64,000 nt of DNA from Zingiber officinale (lineage: Eukaryota; Streptophyta; Magnoliopsida; Zingiberales; Zingiberaceae), in assembly GCF_018446385.1 (NCBI RefSeq), contig NW_024589877.1, positions 1-64,000 of the forward strand, in the 5' to 3' direction. Shown here piece after piece: positions 50,648-62,532 of the stretch. The translations under genes were made by a program, and so were the position numbers. Position 1 is the first letter of the stretch; the number at the start of each line of letters is the position of its first letter. Under the pieces are notes generated by a model. It did no database searches. It was not told the origin of the DNA and saw nothing but the letters and a program-made list of their open reading frames with translations.

Positions 50648-52250
50648 CCAAAACGAAGGATACAACACTATTTGTTCACCCCTATTCAACGGGGATGATT
50701 TCTCGTATTGAAAGAAGCTGATGGAAGTGTACCTGAAGATCAATTTCGACCAGTGGTTTAGCATTACCAAAGAATACAAGGTGTCAGTCGACCATAACAC
50801 CAGAATTCCAATGGACTCGAAAAATTAGAATATGAAGATGGAAAAAAAGGCCTAGATTGACTTCAAGGCTCTCAACATAATCCAGTGCGGACTAACGAAG
50901 AGGAACTGAACCGCGTCGACCCACACGAAAACACAAAGGAACTATGTGACAAGCTCATAGAACTACATGAGGGGGCCAATGACGCAAAGGTAACAAAAAT
51001 AGACTTACTCTTAAATAAATTATTTAACATCAAAATACAGGAAGGAGAATCCGCCATTCAATTGCACGCAAGTATAAAAAACATCCTCAACAGACTCCAC
51101 ACAATCGACCATCAGATGGAGAACCAAGATCTGATAAGGTATGCTCTAAACTCCTTCCCTTGAAATGCATTGTGGGCATCCATCGTGGATGCCTATAAAA
51201 TCTCAAGGAATTTATCTAAACTAAAATTAGATAAACTTTTTTGTGAATTAGAGCTACACGAATAAACTAACATCAAACCCGAGAAAGATATTACTCTTAT
51301 TATAGGAACGTCAAGAGAAAAATCTAGTACTAAACCAGAACCTGAAGTTGAGTCTGACTCAGACGATGAAGAATACCTAGTGAACCTGGTAAAAAAGATG
51401 TTCACGAGGAGAAAGAAGAACTTCACCAAAAAGGACCTGCAGAAGATCAACTCCACTTCAAATTCCAACAACAATAAGACAAATGTCACGTGCTTTGGAT
51501 GCAACAAGAAGGGACACTACAAGAACAACTGCCCAAATTTTAAAAAGAAGAAAGTCCTCAAAGCAACTTGGGATGAATCGTCTGCAGAGGAATCAAACGG
51601 CAATGAACTGAGGCACATCAACTATCTCACATTGATAGTTGTACGGACCTAAATCGAAAAGTGAATCGGAAGACGGGCCCGAATCCAAATTGAGCTACGA
51701 GTCCGCACTCATTTCTAAAGGTTCCGATGAGGTACAGTCTATCTTAAGCAAAATGTTTTTTAAAATTATTGCTTGCTTACAAAAGAAATTGACTATATTT
51801 GAAGATCAAATAAATAAACTAAGCAAAGAAAATAAAATACTTAATGAATAGCTAAATTCAAACCCAACAACTAAGCCAACTCAACCTGAAATCTCGACTC
51901 AAGTTGCACAACTTGAGGAGGACAATTCCAAATTGAAAAAAGAAGTATTTGAACTAAAACAACTACTAGAAAAAATCATAACTAGATCTAAGTATCTTGA
52001 TATGATACTTGGATCACAAAGAGTTGTGTACAATAAGTCTAGACTCGGATACAAGTCCAGCCCAACCAGTAAAACATTTATATCTTTAGTCAATCAACAT
52101 AAAAATCAAACTAAAGTATGTGTTCCAAAAGCGTACTTAACTATACAAATAGGAATCAATCAATACTACATACCTAAGAATAGACTACATTATCTAAAAA
52201 CAAATAAATCAACCTTAATCTCAAACAAATTAAACCCTCTAAGCTAAATT
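50648..52250 (+). mobile_element. Copia-type gag region (fossil)
   Basis: UBN2/gag-polypeptide-of-Copia character is visible. A CX2CX4HX4C zinc knuckle (CFGCNKKGHYKNNC) lies at 51491-51532, followed by an acidic segment and a predicted coiled coil (about 51720-51990). This arrangement, with the extended C-terminal part, is usual in Sirevirus gag. Broken copy. Confidence 0.8.
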
Positions 52251-52352
52251 CAGTAGCTTTAACCAAAGCAACAACTAAACCTAAATTAAATAAAGACAAA
52301 ATTAATCTAAACACAAATTATAACCAATTCCAGTATAACTATAAAACAAATC

Positions 52353-53578
52353 TGTTGGTACAGGAAGCATCTGACGATCAAACCTGTGTCTTGATTATGT
52401 CAAAGGGTCCAAAGTTAAGTTGTTTTGTTATCTAATATGTTTGAATGAGTTTACAGAAAAATCCTAAGTGTACTTAGACAAAAGTCCTAGGTACGGTTAG
52501 GCAGGTGGAAAACCCTAGGGGGAGGTAACCCTAGGTCCTAGGGGGTCATAACCCTAGGCTGGAAGTCTTGGCAGGTCGAGGGCTTCATGCAAAAGTCCTA
52601 GAGTTGAGGACTCTAGGTGAAAAGTCCTGGTGTTGCGAACTAGGTGAAAGACTGGGTGGGTCGTGGAGCAGACGCCCAGCGGAAAGTCCTGGAGCCTTGG
52701 GCACTGAGCAAAAGTCCAGTTGGTTTCGAGGATCAACTAGAACAGGTAAACTCTCCTGAGTGGAGTAGGTGAGGGTGCGTTCCTTGGTGAGGGAATAGTA
52801 GGTGTCGGTTTGACCTAGGGTTTCTGGTCGGGAATCTGAAGTCAGAATCGGACAGTTCGATGACTGTCAAATTCTATGTCTTATTATGTCTTAACTCTGT
52901 TTTGCAGGGTATGTTGTAGTAACGTTTTTTGCAGGAAGTGAATTGGAATGTTTGCCTCAAGTAACCTGGAGAAGACCCTCTCGCAGCAAGGCGCGAGGGC
53001 GCCCTGGATGCTAAGCAGAGGGCGCCTTCTGGAGCTTAAGGGTGCCCTGGACACTGGCGCGAGGGCGCCCTCAGGCGGATAGGCTGTGAACGGGTCAGAG
53101 CTCATCTATGCTGCGGATTCGACGCCGATGAGGGTGCCCTCCATGCTATTGAGGGCACCCTCCACAGGCTATAAAAGACAGTCTCAAGCAGCAGCTTAGG
53201 ACAATAACGAAATTACAATCTGTCTTCTCCGTGCTGCTCAAAAGACAATCCAGAAAAGCTATAGCAAGACCCCGATGACCAAGAGCTTCAAACTTATTAT
53301 TTTTGTTGTCAATATAAATTTTACTATTGCTCTAATATTGTACTTAAATTGTAAAGAATTTACGTGCTTATAGTGATTGCCCAAAGTAAACGCTCAACGA
53401 GCGTGGGCCTTGGAGTAGGAGTCACCCCAAGCTCCGAACCAAGTAAAAAATCCTTGGCGTTTGCATTTTCCATTATTTACTTTTCCACTGCGTTTAATCA
53501 AAAGTTTTCCGAAACAAAAGTGAAAGTCACGAGCGCTATTCCCCCCCCCCCCCCCCCTCTAGCGCTTTCAATTCAACA
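52353..53578 (+). repeat. solo LTR, Sirevirus-like (1226 bp), with TSD AAATC
   Basis: Starts TGTTGGTACAGG, ends TTTCAATTCAACA, and is flanked by AAATC at 52348-52352 and 53579-53583. A TATA box (CTATAAAAG) is near 53169 and a C-run lies at 53541-53556. No internal region adjoins it, so it is what remains after LTR-LTR recombination. It interrupts the gag-side part of the surrounding Copia element and is therefore younger than it. Confidence 0.9.
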
Positions 53579-53583
53579 AAATC

Positions 53584-54600
53584 GACATAAACCCAAAACC
53601 TAAAATCCAAGTCCAATAATTCAGGGGGAGACTCCAAACTAGTTGGCACCTCCAAGATCAATAACTTACCCAAGAGGGCAATTAGGATTAGTCTAAAAAG
53701 GGATAAATGTTTAACTTGTTAAATGATACTGGTGAAGTTTGGATGATAGTAGGTTAGGAAAACTCTGTCTATGCTTGTCTAAAAAGATATGACTTCGACC
53801 TGGTGCATTTGGCTTAGTGAAACTAACTGAAGCTATCCCTTATGAATTCTAACTGGTTAAACCAAAGTTTTGTATTAAATTTAGTGGATAGGACTATTTA
53901 GAAAATTTCAAAGGCATGGTTACTCTAATGAGTCCAAGTGACTCACCATAGCCTATAAGTTTATTCAAAGAATGTCTATTTATTGAACCCAAAACTAAAC
54001 TTAAATCTAACACAAAGTTAAACACAACTCTAAAATTCAATCTAATTCATCTCACAAAATTATAGAATTCTCTGATTAAAAATATAGATCGGGTGAGATG
54101 ACTAAGGATTTAATTCAAATTTAAATTTAAATTATAAATTAAATTAAAAATAAAAAATAAAAAAATTAAAATTAAAAATAAAAATTAAAAACTAAAAAAT
54201 TAAAAATTAAAAATAAATTTAAATTTAAATTTAAATTTTAAAATTAAAATTAAAATTAAAATTAAAGTTAAATTGTAAAAAAAAAGTGCTACCCAAGGCA
54301 CCTCTTAGATAATCGGAGACGCCCTCGCAAGGGCGGGATATTTTCCACCCCAACCGACTGAAGGCTAGAGTCGGTTGAAGGCGCTTTCCACAGCACATTG
54401 AAGGCACCTTTCATGAGGTTGAAGGTGCCTTCAATCCCATTTTTTCCAAAGAACAAAGTGATGCTCTGTTCACAAATTTGGCAACGAGAAGGCACCTTCC
54501 CACGATCAATGTCCACCATTTCTTCATCTCTTCCCTTCCAAACCTTGACAATGCCTCTTCGGTACACCCTAACTTAACTATATAGCTACTTTTGGTTGTT
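53584..54600 (+). other. non-coding part of the Copia composite
   Basis: Continues the host element after the solo LTR. It includes a low-complexity A/T block (about 54110-54285, AAATTAAAATT-type) and a GC-richer block (54290-54460) with repeated GAAGGCACCTT/GAAGGTGCCTT phrases that also occur in the LTR at 57357-58633. Confidence 0.5.
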
Positions 54601-54609
54601 TATTTGTTG

Positions 54610-55860
54610 TTATATGAATGTTTTACATATATAAATTATTTTAGGAAACGACGATATGTTAACCCTAACCCTAGCAATACCCCATCTACTAATGCTAGAT
54701 TCCTCACTGAACGACTTAGGTTAGATTTTTTTCAGTACACATATGTTGTATTAAAATTTAAGTTTTTGAGTAGGTCCTTTTTCACCAAATAATGTGCACC
54801 TATCATAGAGATTGTTGATTACTACCAATTAGATAGTTTAGTTTACTGTAGCCATGCAGTAAATCTAAACTTGTGTGCATAGTTTTACAACAATCTAGTT
54901 AAGGTTGATGACTTGACTTATTCTACTAGAGTTTGTGGGAAGGATTTTCACTTCTCTCCCACTCTATTATATGATAGCTTATGACTCAGGAGGTCAGCCT
55001 ATCTATTTTTATGCTACCCTAGTAGGGATTTGTCATTTGGCAAACCTTACTCCCATATTACATTAAATACTATCTCTATATATTTTTTTATGGAAGAGAG
55101 ACTACCTACTGTGTCTGATTTTAGGTCGCTCTTCCTTAGGGTCTAGGACTATATTCTATATCGAGTCCTGACCACATACATTTTACCGATCACATCTCGC
55201 AATATTGCAATGATGCGACCCTCTCACTCCTTCCTATATGCACTTTGTCAGCGTCTTGATATCGACATCGCATTACACATATTTCATAATATTATTCATG
55301 CATTCAGTCTCGTCACTAGGCGTCAAGTTCATATACCCTATTGTCATATTTTGACATATATATTCTCGACCATAGGGGTAGATATGATATAGGGTGCATC
55401 CACTCCACTTAGCGCATATGACGAGATTGGTCAACGACAGCTTGCACTAGTGTATATAGAGGTCACCGCTCAAGGGGGACAAACATGGAGAGTGGGACCA
55501 TAGCCAGACATACCAAGCGAGGTCGAGGATGATTTCCCACCAATCATTTTGGCTGAGGGAGAGAAGTTGCTGACATTCACGACTGAGGAACTCTTTGGAC
55601 AGCCTTTGACTCCAACCCAACCCTTGACCTCGACCCAGCCCTCAACCTCACTATCCGTCGAGGACCGACTAGCACGACTTGAGGAGTCTTCCTCACAGCT
55701 CCGACAATCAGTTTCGGACAGATTCAACACTATTCGAGGAGAGATGACCACCAGATTGTCCTCGCTCCGGGAGGAGATGACCACCGAACTTCAGTAGATT
55801 CTTCAAGCGTTGTGAGTACCTGAGCAGTCCCCACTCCCTCCAGCTGATGAGGACCAGATT
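54610..55860 (+). mobile_element. extra ORF region, putative plant transposon protein-like (fossil)
   Basis: The + strand shows pieces like RFLTERLRLDFFQ, then a FYNNLVKVDD-like and VCGKDFHFSPTLLYD-like part. This is the layout of the 'putative plant transposon protein' (Transposase_32-like) domain: residues ahead of an FYxNL, then a xGkxixFSP motif. A coiled-coil-like end (SVEDRLARLEESSSQLRQSV) follows, near 55640-55800. Broken; the family call is tentative. Confidence 0.45.
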
Positions 55861-57340
55861 TTATCATCTTAGTACACTATCATACTTTGTATACTTAGTT
55901 GACTTGATCTATATAGTTATCCACTTTTTGTCATCTTATTCGAGTAATCTAGGATTATGTTTCATAGACTAGTCCAATTATTTCCAAATAATTTACAAAT
56001 CCTAGGTAAATTTTCTTACTTTTATTTTCTAAGAATTCCTATTTTCTTAGTATTTTAAAATTAATTTTAGCATTAGTTTAGATCAAATCCATAGAAAGTA
56101 TGTTCCTATAGATATAGAATTTGAGCATTTTATAAACACAATAGGTCTCCCTTGATTGTATATTCAAAACTTAGAACTGTGTGAGATGTATAGCCAAATT
56201 ACTTGGACTTATGATGCTTATATCAGTGCATCGACACAAATCTGGGCGAAAAATACCAAAACTGCAGCGATCAAGTTAAGTAATCCATCTTAGTTAAATA
56301 CTAACTGGACACATTAACTTAACTTGACTAACCAAGTGAACATTGCTATCTTTTGATAGTCAATTAGTAACTAATGGTTAGACATTTAAGGATAATTTTT
56401 AGATGATTACTTTCCTTAAATACATCAGGTTCAGGAAAGTTCAGGAAGAGAATACTTTTAAAAACATTTTTTGTTGTTTTGATAATTTACAAGAATTTTT
56501 TAAAAATATGTGGTTTTTGAATGGATATCTTCCTAAAATAATGTTAAGTTCAAAGGAAAGATAATTGTATTATGAAACTTTCTAAAAATCCTATTTTTGA
56601 AATTAAAAACTATGTTTAAAACAGTTTTGAAATATTTACTAAAAATTTTCTCCAAAATAATTTAGGATTTTTTTGTTTCAAACTTTTGAACATATTTCTA
56701 ATTTATAAATTCCTATTACTTTGAAAATATTTCTAAGTTAAAATATTACTGTTTCAAAAATATTTTATATAGTCTAGAATTTGTGCTTAAAATTCATATT
56801 TTAAAGGTAATTTTAAAATATTGAAAAAACATTTTTTTTGGAAACATTATTTACCTTGAGAAATATATAATTTTTGATAGTTTTGAAAAATTAAATCACT
56901 TTTAAAAACCCGAACAATTAGTTTAACAATTACTTTAAAAATGTCATGGAAACTACTTAATCTTTAAAACCTTAACCGTTATTTTGCAAAAGTTAGCATT
57001 CACAACTTGTTAAACACTTTGTTAGATTTTTTTTCAAAATTAAGTGTAATTTTTTTTCTCTCCCAATAAACCTGAAAATTGTGTACTTATTTTGCCAAGG
57101 TTTTACTAGTTTTCCATGCTTACTTTGCAAGACTTACTATATTTTTTTTTCTCTATGTAATTTTGATGAATGTTAAAGAGGAGGAGGAGGGTTCAAGTTA
57201 GAAATCTAAGAAAATCAGAAGAACTTAACCCTAAAAACGATCAAGAGAACAGACTAACTGCTTTACTTTAGATTTCTCTTAAATCATTTTATATATGTTT
57301 TTGCATATTTTTCATAACTTTAACAAAGGTTGTCATTTCC
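55861..57340 (+). other. AT-rich 3' zone of the Copia composite
   Basis: No coding frame. The stretch at about 56180-56440 (GTGAGATGTATAG..., then ...CAGTGCATCGACAC) has a clear counterpart, on the opposite strand, at about 63400-63610. The same 3' untranslated region is therefore present in both Sirevirus-like elements here. Confidence 0.55.
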
Positions 57341-57356
57341 TCAAAAAGGAAGAGAT

Positions 57357-58633
57357 TGTTGGTATAGTTTACACTAACGGTCCAACTCAGGTTTTGATGA
57401 ATGACAAGTGAGTTAAGGTAGGTGTCTTTGTGATCTAAGTATTTTACCAAGTGTGCAAGAGTTGACAGATCTGAAGGATCTAATACCAGACTGAAATACA
57501 GCTAGATCCACAGGACCGAATAGCTGGTGCAAAGTTCAGATAGGTTAACGGGTCGACTTAATATCTGGCGAAAAGTCTGGTTGGGTCGACAGGACCTGAC
57601 AACCGGCAAAAGTCCAGTTGGATTTGCGGACCTGACAATTAGCATGAAGACCTGGCGGGTCATGAGGCTAGTCAACCGACTGCAAGTTGGTAAGTAAAGG
57701 TAAGTCACTGGAGGAGAGTGACTCGGTAAGGACGTGCCCCGGTTGAGGGACGGTAGGCGTTGGTCCAGTTTATGTCTATTTCAAATCCTTAAACTAAGAC
57801 CTTGAATAGATCCTAGTCTCAGGGAGATAGGATCTAATTACTAAGTATTATTGTGCTAACACTTGTCTTGCAGGTTATTATTTAATTTATTGGACTAACA
57901 TACTTTGCAGGGCAAGAAGAGTACAAAAAGCCTCGAGTGAACAGTACCCGAGCGCCTTCCAGGAGATGGAAGGTGCCTTCGATGCTTTGAAGGCGCCTTC
58001 CGCAGGATAAAGTTCAGATTTCGTCAAAGATAAGGATCGGGATGTTCGGGATCAAATTTGCCACATTAGAGGCACTTTCAAGGCCTTTGAAGGTACCTTC
58101 CATGCTTAATAAAAGGAATGCTCGCCCAAGCCATGATATCACTCACTGATACGAACTTTTACACTTTCGATTGGACTTCTGACCACTCCGATTTCCTGCT
58201 GTTGCTTCAAAGAAGTTTGTCTGCCACCAAGCTGTGCTTCCGAGTCATTCGACCACTTCTGGTAGACCGACAGTAACACACGAGGGCAATCTAAAGTTTT
58301 GGTAAATTTAAATAGTGTTGCATTCTTTGTATTACTGTTTTAAAAAGGGAAATGTAGGCTCTTACACTGGCCCTATCTTTTGTACTCGATCCCCTCTTCC
58401 GGTGGTTCTGAAAGAGGTATTTAGTGGATTACCTATTGATAGGTTCGTGGGACTTGGATCTTGGAGTAGAAGTCACCGAAGGCTCTGAACCAAGTAAAAA
58501 AAATCTTTGTGTTTGTGTTTTTTTTCATTTTTGTCTACTTTTTCGCTGCATACCTTGTTTTAAAAATAAAAAAGGCAAGTTTTTCAAAACCACGTGATTC
58601 ACCTCTCCCTCTCATGTGTGACTCGATCCAACA
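57357..58633 (+). repeat. 3' LTR of the + Sirevirus-like composite (1277 bp)
   Basis: Starts TGTTGGTATAG right after a purine tract (TCAAAAAGGAAGAGAT, 57341-57356) and ends GACTCGATCCAACA. The purine tract marks it as a 3' LTR on the + strand. Internal GAAGGCGCCTT phrases are repeated. Its ends match those of the minus-strand LTR at 59030-62517, so the two are relatives. Confidence 0.8.
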
Positions 58634-59029
58634 TATATGTATGGGTAAGATATGTTCCAGGGATCCAAGTCCAGGAAGCTTACCATTAGAATTAGTTATG
58701 TATGTATGAAGAGGATATATTCTAGGAATCCAAGCCCGGAAAGCTTCCCAAATGTTGATCCGGGGAAATCCTATGCCCCGGGGAGCTTACCAAGCTACGA
58801 TCTGAGTACCGTGTATCACTCTCGTTGTAAGGTTCGGGTGCAGGTACCTTTTGTCTGTTCGTCGATCCAGGGATCCCCTCTCGAGTAGCTCATACTATGG
58901 GTAAGATAAGCTCTGGGCAAGTTCGGGGAGCTTATACCATAGTATCAATTTAAGTATGTATGGATAGGGGCATCCGTTCCAAGTCTTGGATCCCTACCAA
59001 TTATGGTAGGAGCAAGGGGACGAGTAAGA
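58634..59029. repeat. unclassified repeat between two Copia LTRs
   Basis: GC-moderate DNA with internal phrase repeats: GGGTAAGATATGTTCCAGG, GGGTAAGATAAGCTCTGGG, and AAGCTTACC/GAGCTTACC. It looks like a piece of a third element's LTR into which both Sirevirus-like elements inserted. No coding sequence supported. Confidence 0.4.
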
Positions 59030-59048
59030 TGTTGGATCGTGAAACGTC

Positions 59049-61433
59049 TGTTGGTTGCTACTCGGAAAACCTAGAGGTTCCACTGTACAAAAATTTTGTA
59101 CAAAGGTCTGAACCTTTTCCTAGCTACCATGTGTTCTTTTAAATTAAATTTTGGATCGCCTGCGGAACTTAACACGTTTGATCCAAAACTTAATCTATTT
59201 GTTCTTTTAGGTTTTGACTTGGATCTCCTGCGGAACTTAACACGTTCGACCCAAATCACCTTAAGTTATTAATTTCATTAAATATTAATTTCCATAATTG
59301 GTTCCCAGTACTGACGTGGCGAGGCACACGGCCTTCTTGGATATGGGAGCAACCACCACCGACTAGACAAAACCTTTTATAGAAATCTAATATTTAATTT
59401 CCTAAAATAACTTTAGGTTAACCAAAAAGAACAATCAAATCACAAGGAAAAGAAAAAACAAAAGAACACAACATCAAAAAACATATTCGAAATTCTAGAA
59501 CGTAAGCCTCTTGTATTTGGTATTATTTCCATAAATAACTAGCAAGATGCGGAAAGAAAAATTACTAGTTATACCTTGTAGAAAAACCTCTTGATCTTCT
59601 ATCGTATTCCTCTTCTAACCTCGGACGTTGTGTGGGCAACGATCTTCCGAGATGAGAAATCACCAACCACCTTCTTCTCCTCCTAGCTAGGTTCGGCCAC
59701 AAAGAAAGAAGCTTCACCAAGGAAGAAAATCAAAACACTAACCAAGCTCGAAGAGATGCTAGCTTCCTCTCCTCCTTCTTCTTCTTCTCCAAGTAGTATC
59801 CGGCCACCACAAGAGCTCCAAGCCTTTGAGAGAGGTTCGGCCACCACAAGAGGAAGAGAGGGAGATGATGATGATGGCCGGCCACACCAAGGAACAAAAG
59901 AGGGAGAGAAAATAATAGAGGTTGTATCTCATGAAGGCACCCCTACCCCTTCTTTTATATTCCTTGGCCTAGGCAAATTAGGAAATTTAATTATAATAAA
60001 ATTTCCTTAATTTCCTTGACATGATTTAATTGAGAAAAATAAAATAAAATTTCCCAAATCAAACTCCAATGGCCGGCCACATCAATGAAGGAAAAAATTA
60101 GACAAGTTTTAATCAACAATTAAAACTTCCTAATTTGTTTCCGGAAATTTTAAAAATAAAATTTCTCTTTAAAAATCTCTTCATGGTTGATAAAAGGAAA
60201 TTTCTATAATTTTAATTTTATCAACACGTGGATAATTTTAAAGAGAAAATAAAATATCTCACCAATCTACAAATAAGGAAAGAGATCTAATCTCTTTCTT
60301 TAATCTTTTGTAGATCTTTTACAAGAGAGATATTTTAATTTTAATTCTCTTTAATAAATTATTTCTTCCACATAATAAAAATTAAAATTAAAATTCCTTT
60401 TTAATTTGGCCGGCCCCCACTAGCTTGGGTTCAAGCTAGGGCCGGCCACCCAAATTCATACCTAGGCCGGCCCTAGCTTGTTCCCAAGCTAGCTTGGCCG
60501 ACCCCTATTGGGTGGGTATAGGTGGGTATAGAACTCTACAAATAAGAGGCTACGATAGGGACCGAGAGGAGGAATTGGTTTTGATCTCCCGAAATTAATC
60601 CCGTGTTCGCCCTTAACACACAACTTAATTTTATCAATAATAATTCATTCCACTAGAGAACTATTATTGAACTACCGCACCAATCCCAAATTACATTTTG
60701 GCTCCTTCTTATTATGAGTGTGTTAGTCTCCCCGTGTTCGAGATATCGAATGTCCACTCAATTAAGTGAGTTATCGACAACTCATTTAATTAATATCTAA
60801 ATCCAAGAGTAGTACCACTCAACCTTATCGTCACGTCGGACTAAGTCCACCTGCAGGTTTAACATGACAATCCTTATGAGCTCCTCTCGAGGACATTATC
60901 AACCTAGTATCTCTAGACACGCTTCTTCTATAATCAACAACACACACTATAAGTGATATTATTTCCCAACTTATCTAGCTTATTGATTCATCGAACTAAA
61001 TCTCACCCATTGATAAATTAAAGAAATAAATATCAAATATATATGCTTGTTATTATATTAGGATTAAGAGTACACACTTCCATAATAACCGAGGTCTTTG
61101 TTCCTTTATAAAGTCAGTATAAAAGAAACGACCTCAAATGGTCCTACTCAATACACTCTGAGTGTACTAGTGTAATTATATAGTCAAGATAAACTAATAC
61201 TTAATTACACTACGACCTTCTAATGGTTTGTTCCTTTCCATTTTGATCGTGAGCTACTGTTTATAATTTATAAGGTACTGATAACATCATCTTCTGCATG
61301 TGACACCACATACTATGTTATCTACAATATAAATTAAATGAACAACTATAAAATGTAGACTATTTGACCAAATGTGATTCTTTATTCATAATGAATGTTT
61401 ACAAAGCTTAGGCTTTCAGTATACACTCCAACA
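59049..61433 (-). repeat. solo LTR, Angela-like Copia (2385 bp), with TSD ACGTC
   Basis: On the minus strand it starts TGTTGGAGTGTATACTGAAA, typical of Angela-type LTRs, and ends GAGTAGCAACCAACA. The 5-bp repeat ACGTC is at 59044-59048 and 61434-61438. A TATA box (minus ATATAAAAG) lies near 59952. GGCCGGCC phrases recur in the middle. There is no internal region, so it is a recombination remnant. It lies inside another LTR and is the younger of the two. Confidence 0.92.
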
Positions 61434-62173
61434 ACGTCGATAGAGAGGGATTGAATATCGATTCGAAAAACAACGAGTGTAAACGCAGCGGAATAAGAAA
61501 ATTGAACACAGTGGATTTACTTCGTTCGGAGCCTGTGACGACTCCTACTCGAAGGCTCGTACTCCGTGAGTACTTTCGTTGGGAAATTCACTAGCAATTT
61601 GAAATATAAATTACAAGTTAAGTACAATATTGCTAATAAGGAAAAATTACCGACAATAAAAAGACTTAGAACAGAAAGGAAAAGCTTGTCAGAGATCGCA
61701 GCGCGGCAGGAGCACAAGGAAGCAGATTCTTCGTTCTGAGAGTCGTGTCCTTGAAGCTTGCTCACCCCCTCCTTTTATAGCCCTTTGGAGGGGTCTCCAG
61801 AGCTTATCAGATCCCAAAAATTCGGATCATATGAGGAGAGTTCGAATCTGGCTGATCTGAGTCGTCTCCAACTACTTGTTTGACACAGTCATCTTCCGAA
61901 GGTCCGAACTCGGAATCAAGCTCTGTCAGTTGCTACGCGTGCAGAATTTGAAGCTCTACATTTGTATCTACAAAATAGAGTTATAAAAATATATGTATAG
62001 ACATTTTATATAGATTTATGAGTTAGGTCATGTCTTCCCGAGACCAGAACCTAGTCAGGGTCTCAATTTAGAGATCCAAAATGGACCTAAACTGGACCGA
62101 CACATACTGTCCCTTAACTAGGATGCGTCCTCACAGTCACTCTCCTCCAGTGACTTACCTTTACTTACCTTCC

Positions 62174-62412
62174 AGACGTTCGGTCAGCCCTTCGACCCGC
62201 CTGGACTTTGTGCCAGCTATCCGGTCAGCCCGTCGACCTAGCTGGACTTCGTGCCAAGCGTCCGGTCAGCCCGTCGACCCGCTTGGACTTCGTACCAGCT
62301 ATCTGGTCACCCGGTCGACCTAGCTGGACTTCTCGCCAAGCGTCCGGTTAGCCCGTCGACCCGCTTGGACTTCGTGCCAGACATCCGGTCAGCCCGTCGA
62401 CCTGTCTGGACT
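62174..62412. repeat. 41-bp minisatellite in the Sirevirus-like LTR
   Basis: CGGTCAGCC or close variants start at 62181, 62222, 62263, 62304, 62345 and 62386, exactly 41 bp apart. Alternate units carry AGCTAT and CAAGCGT phrases, so the true unit may be an 82-bp dimer. Confidence 0.9.
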
Positions 62413-62532
62413 TAACCTGCATACTCGATCAAAGCATTAGATAATGACAAACCTAAGTTAACCTATTTGTCATTCATCAAAACCTGGGTTAAATCGTTAG
62501 TGCTAACCGCACCAACAATCTCCCCCTTTTTT

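Larger units (their letters stand above)
50648..58633 (+). mobile_element. Sirevirus-like Copia composite: gag, extra ORF, 3' LTR, no pol recognised
   Basis: In + order: a Copia-type gag with zinc knuckle (50648 to about 52250), an inserted solo LTR (52353-53578), non-coding sequence, a region with a plant-transposon-protein-like ORF (about 54610-55860), a long AT-rich 3' zone, a purine tract (57341-57356) and the 3' LTR (57357-58633). I find no protease, integrase, RT or RNase H, and no 5' LTR. Either pol was deleted or this was a non-autonomous derivative. Broken, with perhaps ten or more interruptions. Confidence 0.65.
59030..62517 (-). repeat. 3' LTR of the minus Sirevirus-like element, interrupted
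   Basis: On + it begins TGTTGGATCGTGAA and ends CGCACCAACA; on the minus strand it therefore starts TGTTGGTGCGG and finishes in CACGATCCAACA. Without the nested insertion its length is about 1.1 kb. A TATA box (minus GCTATAAAAGG) lies near 61775 and a 41-bp minisatellite near its minus-strand start. A purine tract (minus AAAAAAGGGGGAGAT, 62518-62532) adjoins it, which marks a 3' LTR. Confidence 0.85.

Noticed and set aside
59756-60010. An 84-codon Ser/Pro-rich frame.
   Set aside because: It lies in the untranslated part of the Angela-like solo LTR.
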